DNA of 64,000 nt from Diphasiastrum complanatum (taxonomy: Eukaryota > Streptophyta > Lycopodiopsida > Lycopodiales > Lycopodiaceae): NCBI GenBank assembly GCA_029204225.1, contig CM055097.1, forward strand, positions 9,611,920 through 9,675,919, written 5' to 3'. The notes under the pieces were generated by a model, which saw only the letters and a program-made list of their open reading frames with translations, was not told where the DNA came from and ran no database searches. The translations under genes were made by a program, and so were the position numbers. This document shows, one piece after another, positions 1 to 58,110 of this stretch; position 1 is the first letter of the stretch, and the number at the start of each line of letters is the position of its first letter.

Positions 1-279
1 TGCAAGAATATCTTCAATCTTAGTTAGCTAAACTTTCCATTTTCCACAGATAACATTCTGGCTGCACACTTTTTATAACTCTTGTGGTGCCATATTATGT
101 TGATCTTCATGGATGTTAATAAAAGCGTTTTAGTCTACTCATAATTACAAGGATAATTTGTTGAATAACCATTTGATACTTCAATATAGTTCACACTTCC
201 TTTCATCTCAGTCTACCTACATGATTTTGTTGGTTGTGTCACTGTGTTATTGAAGACTAATGAAATGACATCTTAACAG

Positions 280-45423
<45,144 letters not shown>

Positions 45424-46289
45424 GTTGTCTTTATTCTAGGCTTCATGTTTATTTGACTTAATATACATCCAAGGTTTTCCAACAAAAATGGCTGCATCAC
45501 TACAGTTTTTCAGTGATTGATAAGGTTGTCATAGAGAAGGCTAGATATCTTAAAGCTTTTGGCAACTTAGCTAGCACATTTGTATTGGAAAGGAATTGAT
45601 TATTATCAAGATTGCATTATAGCCATCCAATGAGAGCAAATATCCTATATGGTTTCCAAGTTTATGAATCCCATATAGATATACATGATAGGCTGAATCT
45701 GAAGTTGGTTTTTCTTGTAGTGATCAATTTGTGTGGTTTGTAAATTTTTTGACGATGCTCAATCAATTCTAATATCCATTGATGTGGATGGACTCTGCTT
45801 TGAACTATTAACATTTATGTTTATTGTTTCAACTTTTGAACAGTAAAAGCGTCGATGTTTGCAACAAGAGTTTTAATGATTTTGCAAAATTCTTGATGCA
45901 TGCCATGATCTAATTAAAAGAATTTTTGGTGTGATTTAAGTATATTGTTTCATGCAGTCCATAATATTTATGTACTTATCGCTTGAATTGATGGTATGCG
46001 AATTTGAGAGTTAAACATTCAATATTGGCCCAAAATTGAATTTTCATGTGATTTCACAACACTAGTATATTGTCTTGTATTGCATGTTGGTCATTTTATT
46101 GCCTTATACAAATTCATGAACAAAGTCAGTAGGTCCAAACTGAGATACTTACAGTGTAATGGTCTAGTTATGACTTTCATCAGACTATCAAATTTTCATT
46201 ATGACATATCCATATCATTAGGGATTACATTCTTGGTTGAAATAACAAACAACATTTACCAAGCATTTTCCAACTAAGAAAACTTAATA
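45424..46289. other. Downstream of RRM gene, nothing recognised
   Basis: AT-rich, 3' UTR or intron of the RRM gene and intergenic sequence. Confidence 0.35.
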
Positions 46290-46640
46290 AACATCAATGA
46301 CTGTGGTTAGCTCACGTAGATTTCCAACTAAGATCTTGAGAAAATATAGAACTCTCCTACAAAAAACTCAAGACATCAAACTTGGAAATGGTAGTCTCTG
46401 GTCCTTATTTTTACCAATTTAGTTAATGTCTAAAAGGTTATGAATGCGACCTTTTTATAGGGCTCCCAATTCAAGGCATAATAGTTTCATTAAAATAGTC
46501 TTATTCAAAGTGTAGGGTAGTCCAAACTTGATAAATTTTTCAATAAAATAGTTGGGAGTCCTAAAAATAGTTGCAAGGCAAGCACATAGAGAAGTGTGAA
46601 ATTGTGTGTATGTCCATAACACTCCCACCCTCATTGGCCT
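46290..46640 (-). repeat. Possible 3' LTR start with PPT
   Basis: On the minus strand a GAGGGTGGGAG purine run (46627-46638) precedes TGTTATGGACATAC, a plausible PPT-LTR boundary. The other LTR end is not identified. Confidence 0.3.
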
Positions 46641-47949
46641 CATTGTTGGCAATAAAAGAAACTAGGATATAAACTATAAAACTGAGTCATTGCAATACAA
46701 AGCCCAACATGAAATATAATTCACTAAATGAATGGAAGAAGCTCTATTAAGAAGCACGAATGTCAAATGAAGGCAGATACACATGTGGATATACCAAGCC
46801 AGTCAAATGGCCCAATAGTACCACGTAAAGTTATTTGCAGGATCATCAAGGTACCAGCCTCAAAAGACAACAAATGTTGTAAGTGGATCAATAAAAGTAC
46901 TACCATGGCTAATAGACCATATCACTGTACCAATGCTTCAAGAACAAAGGAGAATACCAGTGAGTGCCTAATATTTTGAATATAGATGAAGAATGTGGTT
47001 GGCAAATACTAGGGAAGAAACTCATAAGAAGGTAAGATTAACACTGTAAATGCTACATGTAAGAGACTTCAAAATTTAGGAAGTAACCATATCACTGTAA
47101 ATGCATTTGATGGAAAATATAGTAGGCCAAAATGCCTTATAGAACCACACTAGAGATTGGCTCCACAAATGGCCACCAATAATGATAGAGGCATGGTCAT
47201 GCATGACATGTGTAGCATGGCTACTCTAAAGAATAAACAGTTGCACATTTGTTGACACGTTGATAGGCAAAAGAACCTTAAGAAGAACCTAAAACTTTGC
47301 ATTTGCAAAGGAAAAACTAGTGGTGGTTAATGTACTATGCATGTATGTGGCTCAAAACTCGTGTTCGCATCCAACTTAGGTGGAACAATCTTGTTGGATG
47401 ATTGGAACACAACATCAAATAGCACCATGTTGTCAAACATGGCCGAAGCCAATCTAAGCGACCAAGCCAATCATCAAATGCTAGAAAGCATGAAAAAAAA
47501 AAAACATTCGACCACGAAAATGTCAAGCTGTCAAAGTACCAAGCATACATGAAATCTTTGTTATGAAAGATTATGAAAAATCTATGTTATTTATGGATTG
47601 TTCTTTTGGTGCTGAAAATTAGATTGATTACATAGAAATACCTAAACGGTTGGTGGTATGTACACACCATAGATCTACGATATAGATAGTTTTTACAAGT
47701 TGTACAACATCAATTAGTGGTATATATGATTTGGGTATCACTCAACTTTTTCCTCTTGAAAGCCATTGGCGTACCATATTGTAATAAAGCTTCAATTGCA
47801 AAATCACTTGTAATAAAATTTGACAATGGAAGGTGTATCTCGATTCACAATGTGTAATACAAGGTTGAAACAAGCAGATTCTCAAGAGTACTAAATTTTT
47901 CATTCCATATAATTGGTCTATTTACCTCTTTCTTCCTAGTTACTTTTTC
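46641..47949. other. Decayed sequence, nothing recognised
   Basis: No frame with a known domain on either strand. Confidence 0.3.
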
Positions 47950-49670
47950 TAAGTGCTGCGTATCTTAGTATGTGCCTGAGTAAATTTCTCTAAAAAAGAT
48001 TTCAATTGCCTAGAGTTTGCAAGATTGGCCAACAATTGCTTTGACCTTATTATAATCATTATTCATATCCTTAGGTGATTTTACAACCTGGGTAAATATA
48101 TCATGCTTCAAGAATGCACTTTTGGATTTTTTTTGGCACATAGCTTCTTTTGTCTAAGAATTTCTAGAATAGTTTAATAATGCTTCACATGTTTTTTGAG
48201 TGTTTTACGATTGAGGACAATATCATCTAAATACATGACAAATTCTCTTGGATATGAATGCAACAAATCATTTGTCATTTGTTCAAATGGAGCAGCATCC
48301 GTCAATTCAAAATATAGGACAAAAAACTCATAATGGCCATGATGAGTTTTCAAACTTATTTTAGCTACATCTTTTGATCTAATTATGATCTAGTGATATC
48401 TTATTTTAAGATTGATCTTATAAAAGTGTCGAGCTCTACTAAGATGATTTACAAGATCATCCATCCTAGGTTACACATAATTGTTTTTTTATCTTAACTA
48501 TATTAAGATCTCTTGTAAATTTTTACACCCATATGGGTACCCTCATTCTGTTTTGTTTTTTTGAAAAAACTGGTGCACCCCGTAGTGATTTACTAGAATT
48601 GATGCGTTCCATTTTCAAATTTTCTTTTTAGCTAACCCTTTAGGGTTACATGAATTTAGGTCAATGATTGGGCAATACCTCTATTTGATAGTCTGTCGCC
48701 CTGGTGGGTGGCAAGCCATGAGATAATTCTAAAAATAAAAAACACCTTTAGATCCATTCAACAAAGTTTTGCACTATCTATTGCTCATGGTTTAGTATTT
48801 ACATACAAGTGTTTTCAAAGATTATGTCACCATGATCCATAAAATATTCACATTGCCCATAAGTTAAAAACTTTTTCAATAATTCAACAAAAGAAATACA
48901 TGGAATTGGAGATACGTTTGTCTCTCCACAAATATAGAGTGATTTATTTTTGTCAAAAGATTCAATTTATGGTTTTTATAATCAATCTCCAAACTATCAA
49001 ATTTGTTATAAAAGCTCATATCTTAGGATAACATCAATATAATCAAGATTCATGATATGAAAATCAACTAGTTCACTATGGTCATGTTGATCCAACACTA
49101 GTTTTGGTACTTCAATATCTCATATCTCTATTAGTTCCAAAAGCCAAACACACTATATAATGATGGTCACTTTGCTATTGTAGGGAATTTTTATCTTTTG
49201 CACCAATAAGAATGTGGAAAATCATGAATTGAGCCAGTAGCACATTAACTTAAACATCAAATATTTTACTCTTAAGATGAAATAGTTTGTTTGGTTTAAA
49301 CGAAGTTATACTAAAGTAGCAATCACAACTACAAAGTTTCAACAAATCAAACCTCTCTTTGGTAGCTTTGACATCTACATATGAGATGACTTTTGCTTCC
49401 GCTTCAGACATTGCTTGATAACATAACCTACTTTTTTGTAAATGAAACAAAAGTTATTAATTCAAATTTGAGATCGTGAGATGGTCCTTGATTTTTTGAA
49501 GACACTTTATTTAATTCGTGAAATCTTTTAGTGTTAGTATATTTGAATCCATGCTTCTTGAAATTCTTTTTTTTTAGAGGTTTTTTGTTTTTGTTTTTGT
49601 TTTTTCCATTGAGGCTACCATATAATAGACTATTGGCAATTTGGATTGTATCTTCAAGTGACATTAACAC
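47950..49670 (-). pseudogene. Heavily decayed Ty3/gypsy gag-pol
   Basis: Minus strand. 49428-49670 reads MSLEDTIQIANSLLYGSL with a Lys-rich tail (gag end). At 48700 there is HGLPPTRATDY, the usual start of gypsy RT. 48150-48480 gives HHGHYEFFVL, then FVMYLDDIVLN, the YxDD box. Many stops and frameshifts make it a fossil, much older than the two intact Ty3 copies. Confidence 0.65.
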
Positions 49671-49734
49671 GTTTCAATAACACGCATGTGGTAATTTGTA
49701 GACAAACCTCACATACCACCTTGGTTGAGCATAA

Positions 49735-50090
49735 AAAAGGGTCATCTTATGTTAGCACTTCTTATTCCTAAAAAACATAAAGTGAAAAATATAGATGTTT
49801 ACCTTGCACCCTTAATTGAGGAATTAGAACTACTTCGGAAAGGGGTCCAATGCTACGACATCTCACGTCAGCCCCAAGAAAGAAATTTTACGATGCGTGC
49901 CATTTTAATGTGGACAATGCATGACTATCCAGGATTGGGTGATTGTTTAGGTAATCATTTCGTGTTATTGTATTGTGGAGCATGCCTAATTGTTAATAGT
50001 TTCGTGTTATTGTACTGTGGAACATGCTTATGTTTATTTGTTTGAATTTATTAGGCTGTACAACTTCTGGACATCATGCGTGTCTCATTG
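49735..50090 (+). pseudogene. CACTA (En/Spm) transposase fragment
   Basis: Reads LMLALLIPKKHKVKNIDVYL then APLIEELELL and RAILMWTMHDYPGLGDCLG, the conserved core of CACTA TNP2-type transposases (S/L-LIPGP..N.IDVYL..L, then A.L.WTI.D.P). A GT..AG intron (49951-50054) leads to GCTTSGHHAC, the expected Cys-rich continuation. It is inserted in or next to the decayed gypsy and no CACTA termini are seen. Confidence 0.75.
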
Positions 50091-50905
50091 ACATTTGATC
50101 AACATTTTATAATTATCAAAATTGTCAATCCATAAGAGTTCCAAAAAAGTTTTTAAATTTCAATCAATGTGGCTTGTTTTGATTGTAGATTTGGCACAAA
50201 GATATAATTGTCTTTCAACAATAGCAAAATAGGCGAATTGAAATAAGCGAACCAACAATTTCACCAATTGTCTACCATTTTCGACTTCTTATCCTTTTGC
50301 TCAATAGTAAAGTACTTAGATTGGAATCACAAATTACTAGTCAAAGAAGATTTGATTTAATAGTGTAATTGCCAAATCTAAACATGTTGCTAGCAAGTTC
50401 TCTCTTGCAAATCAAACATGCATCTATTGTAGTTATGTATGATTTGGAGGTTTTTTTGGAACTTGTAAATTGACCATATTGTAATAGAGTTTTTGAGAAA
50501 ACGACAATTGATGGTATAAGCATTAATTTATCAATATAATAGAATACAAAGATTATACACAATGCTAATTAATTAGTTTAGGGAAATCGAAAATATATGA
50601 ATTCACTAAAGAATAGCTACAATTTAACAATCAAAAGTAAGACTTCCAAACATTGCATATCCTAACTAAACAAATAACACAACTTAAAAAAGAAGATCCA
50701 CCAAACTTAACAAAGATGACTATTTTGCGTCAAACTATTTTGGCATGACTTAAGTTGAAGCAATCTTTTTTTTTTTTCATGATTTTATGTCACAATAGTC
50801 GTCGAAAATCAACAATTTTTTTTGTTGTGTGTTCTCCTCACAATTTGTGGTTGGGTGATTGCATGTCTTTATTTTATTGATCATTGCTATTGTGGGTGTT
50901 ATTAA
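50091..50905. other. AT-rich, likely LTR of the element at 50906
   Basis: Sequence before the PBS at 50910 would be a 5' LTR ending near TGTTATTAAA, but I cannot place its start. Confidence 0.3.
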
Positions 50906-51230
50906 AGTGGTATCAGAGCCTAAGAATGTTTGGACTCAATGTTGGGGGCATGAAAGTCTTGCATCTCTTTTGCTTGATGACCACCAACTTTTGGAGAGTT
51001 CTTGTTGGTGAAATGAATTGTTTTAAAAAATGGTCATCAGTTTTAAGAGGAGATGTAGGGGGTATGGTGTTAGAAGTGGATGTGGTTGAACAAGTGAATG
51101 CAAGTGCTGAAGGTTGGTAGGATGAAAATGGTTCAGAAAAACAAGAAAGCGAGTGGGGCAATTGGGTATAAGTGGAGGAGTCCACGGCAGGTTTGCGGAG
51201 AGAGCCAGTTGTGGAACCTTGATATGGCAT
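50906..51230 (+). other. tRNA-Met PBS and leader of an LTR element
   Basis: GTGGTATCAGAGCC (50909-50922) is a tRNA-Met PBS in plus orientation, followed by leader-like sequence. No matching pol follows in this orientation. Confidence 0.5.
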
Positions 51231-51329
51231 GCTAAAACCAACACCTCGTTGGTTGATGGATCGGCTTTGCTTATGAGCTCTAGTATCATCATTATGGTCA
51301 TCTTTTTTCTACACAAATATGTCTGCGTC

Positions 51330-51910
51330 GAGTCTATAGGTCATATTCCATAAGAGGTCCATTTGTTGCTTTGACAGGAGAAGTTCCTTGTGGATCTTGC
51401 CAAATGCTCTCTTTGAGTGCTGACAGCTTCTTGTTGCTTTCATCTTCTAAAACTGGATGGTTCCTTTGAGGGGCTTTATGTTTCTAGATTAAAGAGATAT
51501 ACTTTTCCAATTTTATCGCTGCTCCTAAAGACGGAACTGGAACTTTTATATCCTCTGTCCTGATTGGTTGCTTGACTGTTGTCATCATGTCAGTTAGTCT
51601 CTTATTTTCTTGGGTCATGAGATTTAACCGGCGCTCGAATTTGGTCTTGCACCTCTTGGAGAGACTGGAGCTGATTTGAAAACTGGTTCTACTCTTCCAA
51701 TCTCTTGGCTCTTTCTCTTTGCAACTCTTCCATAAATGTGAGCAACTCTGCGTCTCTTAACTGCAAGTCCTGCTTTGTTGTTTTGAGCTCATTTGTCTGT
51801 TGCGCTAGCTGGTCTACCATCCAATGAAGGGAGTAAGAGTTCTAAGCATGCCACTTCAAGGATTCTTTGGCTATTTCGGGCAAGCTGTCATAGGCTGGAA
51901 GGACGGGGAA
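51330..51910 (-). pseudogene. Coiled-coil gag-leader-like remnant
   Basis: Minus strand gives a Glu/Gln/Leu heptad-rich stretch (QTNELKTTKQDLQLRDAELL and onward) interrupted by stops, as in leader ORFs of some plant gypsy elements. Weak. Confidence 0.3.
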
Positions 51911-51911
51911 C

Positions 51912-54590
51912 TCAGTCGGAAAACGATGGTAAGTAGCAAAGGAAAACTGAGACATTGTGGAACGAGACAATAATGGAACAGTCTTCAATAACCTGCAAAA
52001 ACATATCCATTGACATCTTTGCCAATTGACTCTCCTTCGATGCTCTTGACTTGCTCCAAATTGTCATCTTTCCTTTCATGTTGTTGAAGCCCTTTGAGAT
52101 CAACCTCTTGATCATCAACTTGACCATCAATTCATTAAACAAAACTCGTTTTCCAGATCCATTACTTACATCCATTCCATGAAAACACCATCCACTTGCA
52201 TAGCATCATCTACACAAGAATATTCACCAAAGCATGTGAAAGAAGCAAAATGAGTCACTTCCACGTGCTTATCATATGTGAGCATTGAAGGCATTTGTCT
52301 TTCCCTTGATGTTCTCCTTGGCTTTTGACTTGATGAAGGTCCATCACTAGCACCATCTAAAGTAGGATTCTTTACATCAACATCAAGAATGTTAGATCCA
52401 TCCACATCACCATCAATAATGCTTGAAGATACTTTTGGAATGTTTTCCTCATAAAAAATGACATCTCTACCAATAATCACCTTATTAGTAGAAGGAATGT
52501 AAACCTTGTAGGCTTTATTCACCTCACTATATCCAACAAATATACCTTTCTTTGAAGATGGATCCTCCTTGCTCCTATCATCAAGAGTTATATTGACATA
52601 GCATGTGCATCCAAAAGTTCTAAGAAAATTGACACTCGGCTTCCTCTTGAATAGCATCTCAAAAGGTGTCCTTCCATCCAAAATAGCACTCGGCCACCTA
52701 TTGCACAAGAAATTAGCACACAACAAAGCTTGATCCCAAAATGGCTTATCAAGGTTAGCACTTAACCTCATGGCTTTGGCACTTTCACATTAAGTCTTCA
52801 TTAGAGGAGTTCTCAATATCAAAAAGACCCTTTAAGGAATGCCATGTAGGATATAGAAAAATATCAAAATAAAAAAAAAAACAATATAATTTTATTTGCT
52901 TGCCCCCACCACTCACGAGGCCTCCCCAACTCCCAATGATCTAACCACAGTGTCTATAGTCACAGTTAAGAACTGTAAACAGTTCGCAGTATAACTTGAC
53001 TAAATTCAAAAATATTCCCTCAATTGGTTACGAAAAGGGCAATATATTCTTCTCTCGACCACTCCATTTTGTTGTGGGTCCTTGGTGTTGTATACTCCCT
53101 CTTGATCCCATGGTCATCACAAAAAGCCTTGAAATTGGTAGATATACGCACCACCATTGTCACTTATTAAGCACTTGATCCTTGTGGAAAATTGGTTCTC
53201 CCTTGCATTCTTGAACTTAACAAAGACATCATACACTTCATCTTTGCTCTTTAGTAGATAGATCCAACAAAATCTACTAAAATCATAAATGAAAGTTACA
53301 TACATCTTTTTCTCCACTATTGCTAGTTGTATTAATTCTAGGAATATCCGAATGTACAACTTGAAAAGGATTTGAGGATCTAGATGTAGATGTAGCATAA
53401 GGTAGTCTATGAGACTTTGAAAAGTGCAAGACTCACAAACATGATTAATGCTACTTAAGGATTTAGGAAGACCTATCACAACTTGCTTCCTAGCCATTAC
53501 CTCCAATGACTTGAATTTGAGGTGCCCCATCCTTTTATGCCAAACCTCTTGAATTGGTATTTGCTCACTTGCCACAAATCCAACTTGGTTAGCAATAACA
53601 CAAGCATCTAGTTTGAACAATTTTCCTTGCCTTTTACCTTTTGCAATCAAGATATCCTTCTTTTTGATCATACAAGCATCTCCATTAAACTCAACTTTGA
53701 AACCTTTACTTAGCAATTGACTCACTCTAAGTAGATTCTTGTTAATGGAAGGTACGAACAAACATCCTTCAAATGAACATTCCTATTTGTAGAGAGAGAA
53801 ATAGGAATTGTGCCAATCCCTTTGATTGCACACAAACCATCATTGGCCTTGTAGATCACCTTCTTGTCATCTTCATATGCCAACAAAGTAATGAAGTACT
53901 CTTTGTGAAAAGTCATGTGTGAACTTGCTCCACTATCAATCCACCATGGATCTAGATCTCCATCATTAGCAAGCATACATGAAGACATCACAAAAGCAGC
54001 ATCATTTGCATTTTGAACATCCAAACCATCCTCATCAAGACTAAGATTACCTTGCTTGTGTCCTTGATCTCTCTTCTTCTTGTATTTGATGCCACAATAG
54101 AAGCAATTGAGCTTTGATCTATCTTTTTTTTTGCCATTTGAAGAAGCCTCCCCTTGATCTTTCCCTTTAGACCACTTTCTTTTGCTTTTGCCCTTGAATT
54201 TGCCCTTGATGAACGTTGAAGCCTATATTCTTCATTGATCAAGATCTCTTGAAGATCCATCAAAGTTGGCAAAGTTCTATGAATGGAAAGACTTTGTACA
54301 ATGTTAGCATGAGCATCCAACAACCCATTAAGAATCACTTGAACAAGCTCTCCTTCCTTAATGCTCTCATCAATGCAATATAGCTCATCATTCAAAGCTT
54401 TCACTCTCAAAACAAAAACATTTGGACTCTCTTCATTCTTTTGCAAACATTGAAAGAACACTCTAGAAGTAGACTTGGACTCATAAAGCTTCTTCAAAGC
54501 TTCCCAAGCCTCACTTGATGAAGTACACCTACCGACTTTCTTGAGAAGCTCATTGGTAACATTCATCTTGATCATGTGTAAGTTAAGAAA
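51912..54590 (-). pseudogene. Ty1/copia gag-protease-integrase, broken
   Basis: In minus-strand order: gag (53988-54590) with SSEAWEALKKLYESK and a Cys-rich remnant; protease WWIDSGASSHMT (about 53935); GAG-pre-integrase EVWHKRMGHL and CESC; integrase core FIYDFSRFCWIYLLKSKDEV and ISDNGGAY. After a damaged stretch (52790-53110, with NGVVER in another frame) comes the integrase tail AILDGRTPFEMLFKRKPSV and KGIFVGYSE up to 52166. RT does not follow, so the 3' half is lost. Its 5' end abuts an LTR remnant of another copia element. Confidence 0.85.
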
Positions 54591-54830
54591 ACACAATTGA
54601 AAACACCCGACCGGATCAATCACCACAGCACAACGTCAAGTGCAACAAGAACACAGAATTGCTCTCTTCAAACTGTATATTCCACTCTATTTGTAAGTAC
54701 AAAGATGAGTTCCTTAAAAACACTCAAAGGGCTCGTAAAAGAAAGATGGCCCGATAATTCTAGAACTAAGCACACGTGGTGCTGTATAAGTCGATCATTG
54801 CTATTTTAACTCTCTCCCTCAATGATCAAC
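54591..54830 (-). repeat. PPT and partial 3' LTR of copia element
   Basis: Minus strand: TTGAGGGAGAGAG (54812-54824) follows the RNase H frame and precedes a presumed LTR that is cut at about 54590 by the neighbouring gag. Confidence 0.4.
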
Positions 54831-54902
54831 GTCACTTCTTATTTTAGAGTATACTCTATTCATGGAACGTACCTTCATGATAGCATTACAAGTAAAGGCT
54901 TT

Positions 54903-56900
54903 TTACATGACCTGGTCTAAGCCAAGTTTGGCTCTAAAAGTTTCAAACTTTTCTTTACTTAAAGCTTTTGTAAATATATCAGCAACTTGTAACAACGTAG
55001 AACAATGTACAATACTTATGTCTTCAGATTGTAATTTTTCACGCACAAATTGATATTTTACTCCAATATGTTTTCTCCTTGCATGAAAGATTGGATTTTT
55101 AGCCAATTGTATTCCACTTTGACTGTCACAAAAAATAACAGTGGTATTTACCTGTTTCATGCCAATCTCACATAATAACTTATGTAGCCAAATAGCTTCC
55201 TGGGTAGCAGAACTCAACCTTTTATATTTGGCTTCTGTGGAAGAAAGATAAATAGTATCTTGCTTCTTGCTATACTATGAAAAACAGCCGCTACCAAAAT
55301 TGAAGGTATAACCTGTTGTTGACTGTCTATCATCTATACTTCCTGCCCAATCAGCGTCAACATAACCTTGCAACTTAGGTAAAACACTTTGTCTTTTGTA
55401 GATTAGACCAAGGTTCGGTGTACCTTTCACATACCTCAAAATCCTTTTTGCAGCTTTCCAATGGTCCATAGTGGGTGATGACATGAATTGGCTAATCAAA
55501 CTTACAGCATAGCAGATATCAGGACGTGTAGTCGTAAGATATATTAAACTTCCAACTAGCTGACGAAATAGTGTAGCATCAACATGTGCACTATCATCAA
55601 TACGAGATAATTTCTTACCAGCTTTGCAAGGGGTCATGGAAGGTTTGCACTCTGTCATGTGAAATTTTTCCAATATCTCGCCTACATATTTGTTTTGACA
55701 TAACTTGATATCACTGCTAGTTTGCCATACTTCGACACCCAAGCAATAGTGCATAAGGTCTAAATCTGTCATTTCAAATTGCTTGCATAAGTTGGCTTTG
55801 ATAGAATGAGTGAGGTTCTCATCATTGCCAGTGATAATGATATTATCAACGTAAAGTACAATCAAGACAATGTTGTCATCATTTATAAGAACATAAAGGT
55901 TTGGATTTGAATTTGTTCTTACAAATCCATGTGAAAGAAAGGAACTGTCAATGCGTCCATACCATGCGCGTGGCGCTTGCTTAAGGCCATAAAGTGCTTT
56001 GTGTAGTTTACATACCTTCTGTTCTTGCCCTTTTGCCATGAAGCCCTGCGGTTGGACCATGTAAACTTCTTTCTCTAAGTCACCATTAAAAAATGCAGAC
56101 TTCACATCCATTTGATGGATCTTCCACCCAAAATGAGATGCTAAGGCAATGATAAGACGTAGCGTAGTCCACTTAGCCACTGGAGCAAATGTCTCTTCAT
56201 AGTCAATTCCTTTGCTTTGCTCATAACCCTTCACTACTAGGCGTGCCTTATACTTTGCTATTGTGCCATCCGCATGAAACTTTGTTCTAAACACCCATTT
56301 GTTGTCAATGGGTCTCTTTCCAAGTGGTAGATCAACCAACTCCCATGTATCATGTCTGTGGATGGATTCTATCTCTTCTTCCATTGCCCTTTGCCACTCT
56401 TTGTGATCTTTTGCCTCATCAAAGGTTGATGGCTCTCGACACTTCAAAATGTCAGTTATCAGGACATAGTTTACATGATAACGATCGGGAGACTTCCTTT
56501 CCCATGTTGATCTTCTCACTTTACTTTGTGTGCTAGATCATGTTTGATTCAGCTTTGCGTCCTTCATGATCTTTTCATACCATTTTGGTATCTTAGATTC
56601 AGGTGATACACTACGTGGAGAGTACGTATCCCAAGGAGTGTCCAAGTAATGTCTCTTACTTCCAACCGGTTTCTCCTTTATTGCTCCTATTGGCAAGTAC
56701 CTCTCCCTAGGCTCTTGAATATGTGGTGTTCTTTCATACTCGCCCTTTTGACTTTAGTCTTCACGTGCATCATTTTGTGGAGCATCTTCTTCATTTTCTT
56801 CCTCCAGAATTGTGGGAAGTCTCTTGATGCTTTCACCACTTGCATGGTCTTCATCTTCATACCTATGCGTTTCATCAAAGATCACATCCTACACTCTTTC
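54903..56900 (-). pseudogene. Ty1/copia RT-RNase H, truncated
   Basis: Minus strand. A short integrase-tail linker beginning DVIFDETHRYEDEDH (56890) leads to an intact 414-codon frame (55275-56519). That frame has HKEWQRAMEEEIESI, KARLVVKGYEQ, the RT core QMDVKSAFFNGDL and LYVDNIIITG, where copia RTs usually have YVDD: here the second Asp is Asn. RNase H starts YVDADWAGS; a TAG at 55272-55274 interrupts it before LSSTEAKYK and DIFTKALSKEKFE. Both the lost Asp and the stop imply inactivity. 5' part missing. Confidence 0.88.
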
Positions 56901-57060
56901 ATTCAATAAATGAAAGCCCAAGTTGGGCATCAGTACATGTATTTTGTGCTCCCAAATTCATAAAATGGAACAACATTTGATATATCAATGTATATTTATC
57001 TATGAATTCTATACATGTGCAATCTATTTCTGTTCTATGCTATCTGTATTTGTTCTAATC
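56901..57060. other. Junction between copia fragment and C48-like gene
   Basis: AT-rich, probably the 3' end of the minus-strand gene at 57061-58817. Nothing else seen. Confidence 0.3.
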
Positions 57061-58110
57061 TTAATTTAGTATAACTACATCATCCTTTGCACCATCATCA
57101 ACAATGGGAGGCTAAAGCCTTGCCCTAGCCAATATGCTCAGGATAATTTCTTGTCTAAATCTGTACACTTGGCTTGATGTGTACTCAGGAAGTGTAAACT
57201 ACAAGATAAAACATTCATGTATTAGTAATGGCTAAAAACATCAACAACATAGAAAACTAATCATGATTCCAAAAATAAGAATAAACAAAATTTATTACCT
57301 TAGAAATATCAACATCTTCCTGAAGGTTGAACCACTCAAAAAATAACTTTGCATTGTATAATGTGTACCACCCACAGCTAAATGAATCATTTTGCTGGGG
57401 TGACTGCGAAAAAATTCAGCACACAAGAAATCAATTATAAAACAAAATGAATTAGACTAAAACAAATACATTAGAATACTGATTTCAAAATGTTGTTAAG
57501 AAAGACAAAATTTACCTCCAAACTAATGATTTGCCAGTCCACAGAATGGGGAACATCTATAGGAATATATTTACTTAAATATGGAAGGTATATATCTACA
57601 TCCTTATGCGTATTGCTCGCCGAGTTCATCTTGACACAAAAACCTTTAATAGTATTATCTACAGATCTCTTAATAGAGATCAGGTTTAAACTCCCGTGGG
57701 CACTGCAAAATAAGATTGAAATTTCTTTAGCTGCAATTCTGAGAACTTTTTCCATTGACAATGCCAATGATAAAGCATTAAACAACAAGAAGCATTTAAT
57801 ATATCTTACTTGATATGATAAGAGATGAGCAGGTATTTTGTTGCTGGTGTGAATCCACTAGTCAGACACTGTGACAATGTGTCATTATTCTCCTTGAAGG
57901 CCTGAAGCAAAAAGTTACCCAGCACCAGCAACTCATTGGATGAATCTCTTGCAATGTCATATTGCAAGAGTGTAAGCCCGGACTCTATCACAGGATCACT
58001 GATAGAAGCTCGTCTTCCTTTGAGATCCAAACAATCAAGAACTCTATAATTTATACTAAAGTCAAGTTCATCTAGTCTAAAACAAAAGGAGTACCAATTG
58101 TATCTATAGC
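57061..58110 (-). pseudogene. Ulp1-like (C48) cysteine-protease-type region, spliced
   Basis: Four minus-strand exons: about 58110-57810, 57702-57516, 57403-57299 and 57198-57061. All introns are GT..AG and phases agree (2/1, 0, 0). Exon three reads SPQQNDSFSCGWYTLYNAKL, matching the Ulp1/SENP catalytic-Cys motif (Q...N..DCG.F), with Ser in place of the usual Asp before Cys. Exon two ends VDWQIISLE, which may stand for the HW..V motif with His lost. The usual Asp segment between them is absent. Exon four resembles the closing helix (YRFRQEIILSILARAR) but holds a TAG at 57112-57114. The family removes SUMO or ubiquitin-like tags and occurs both in host genes and in plant transposons. Probably inactive. 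Confidence 0.6.
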
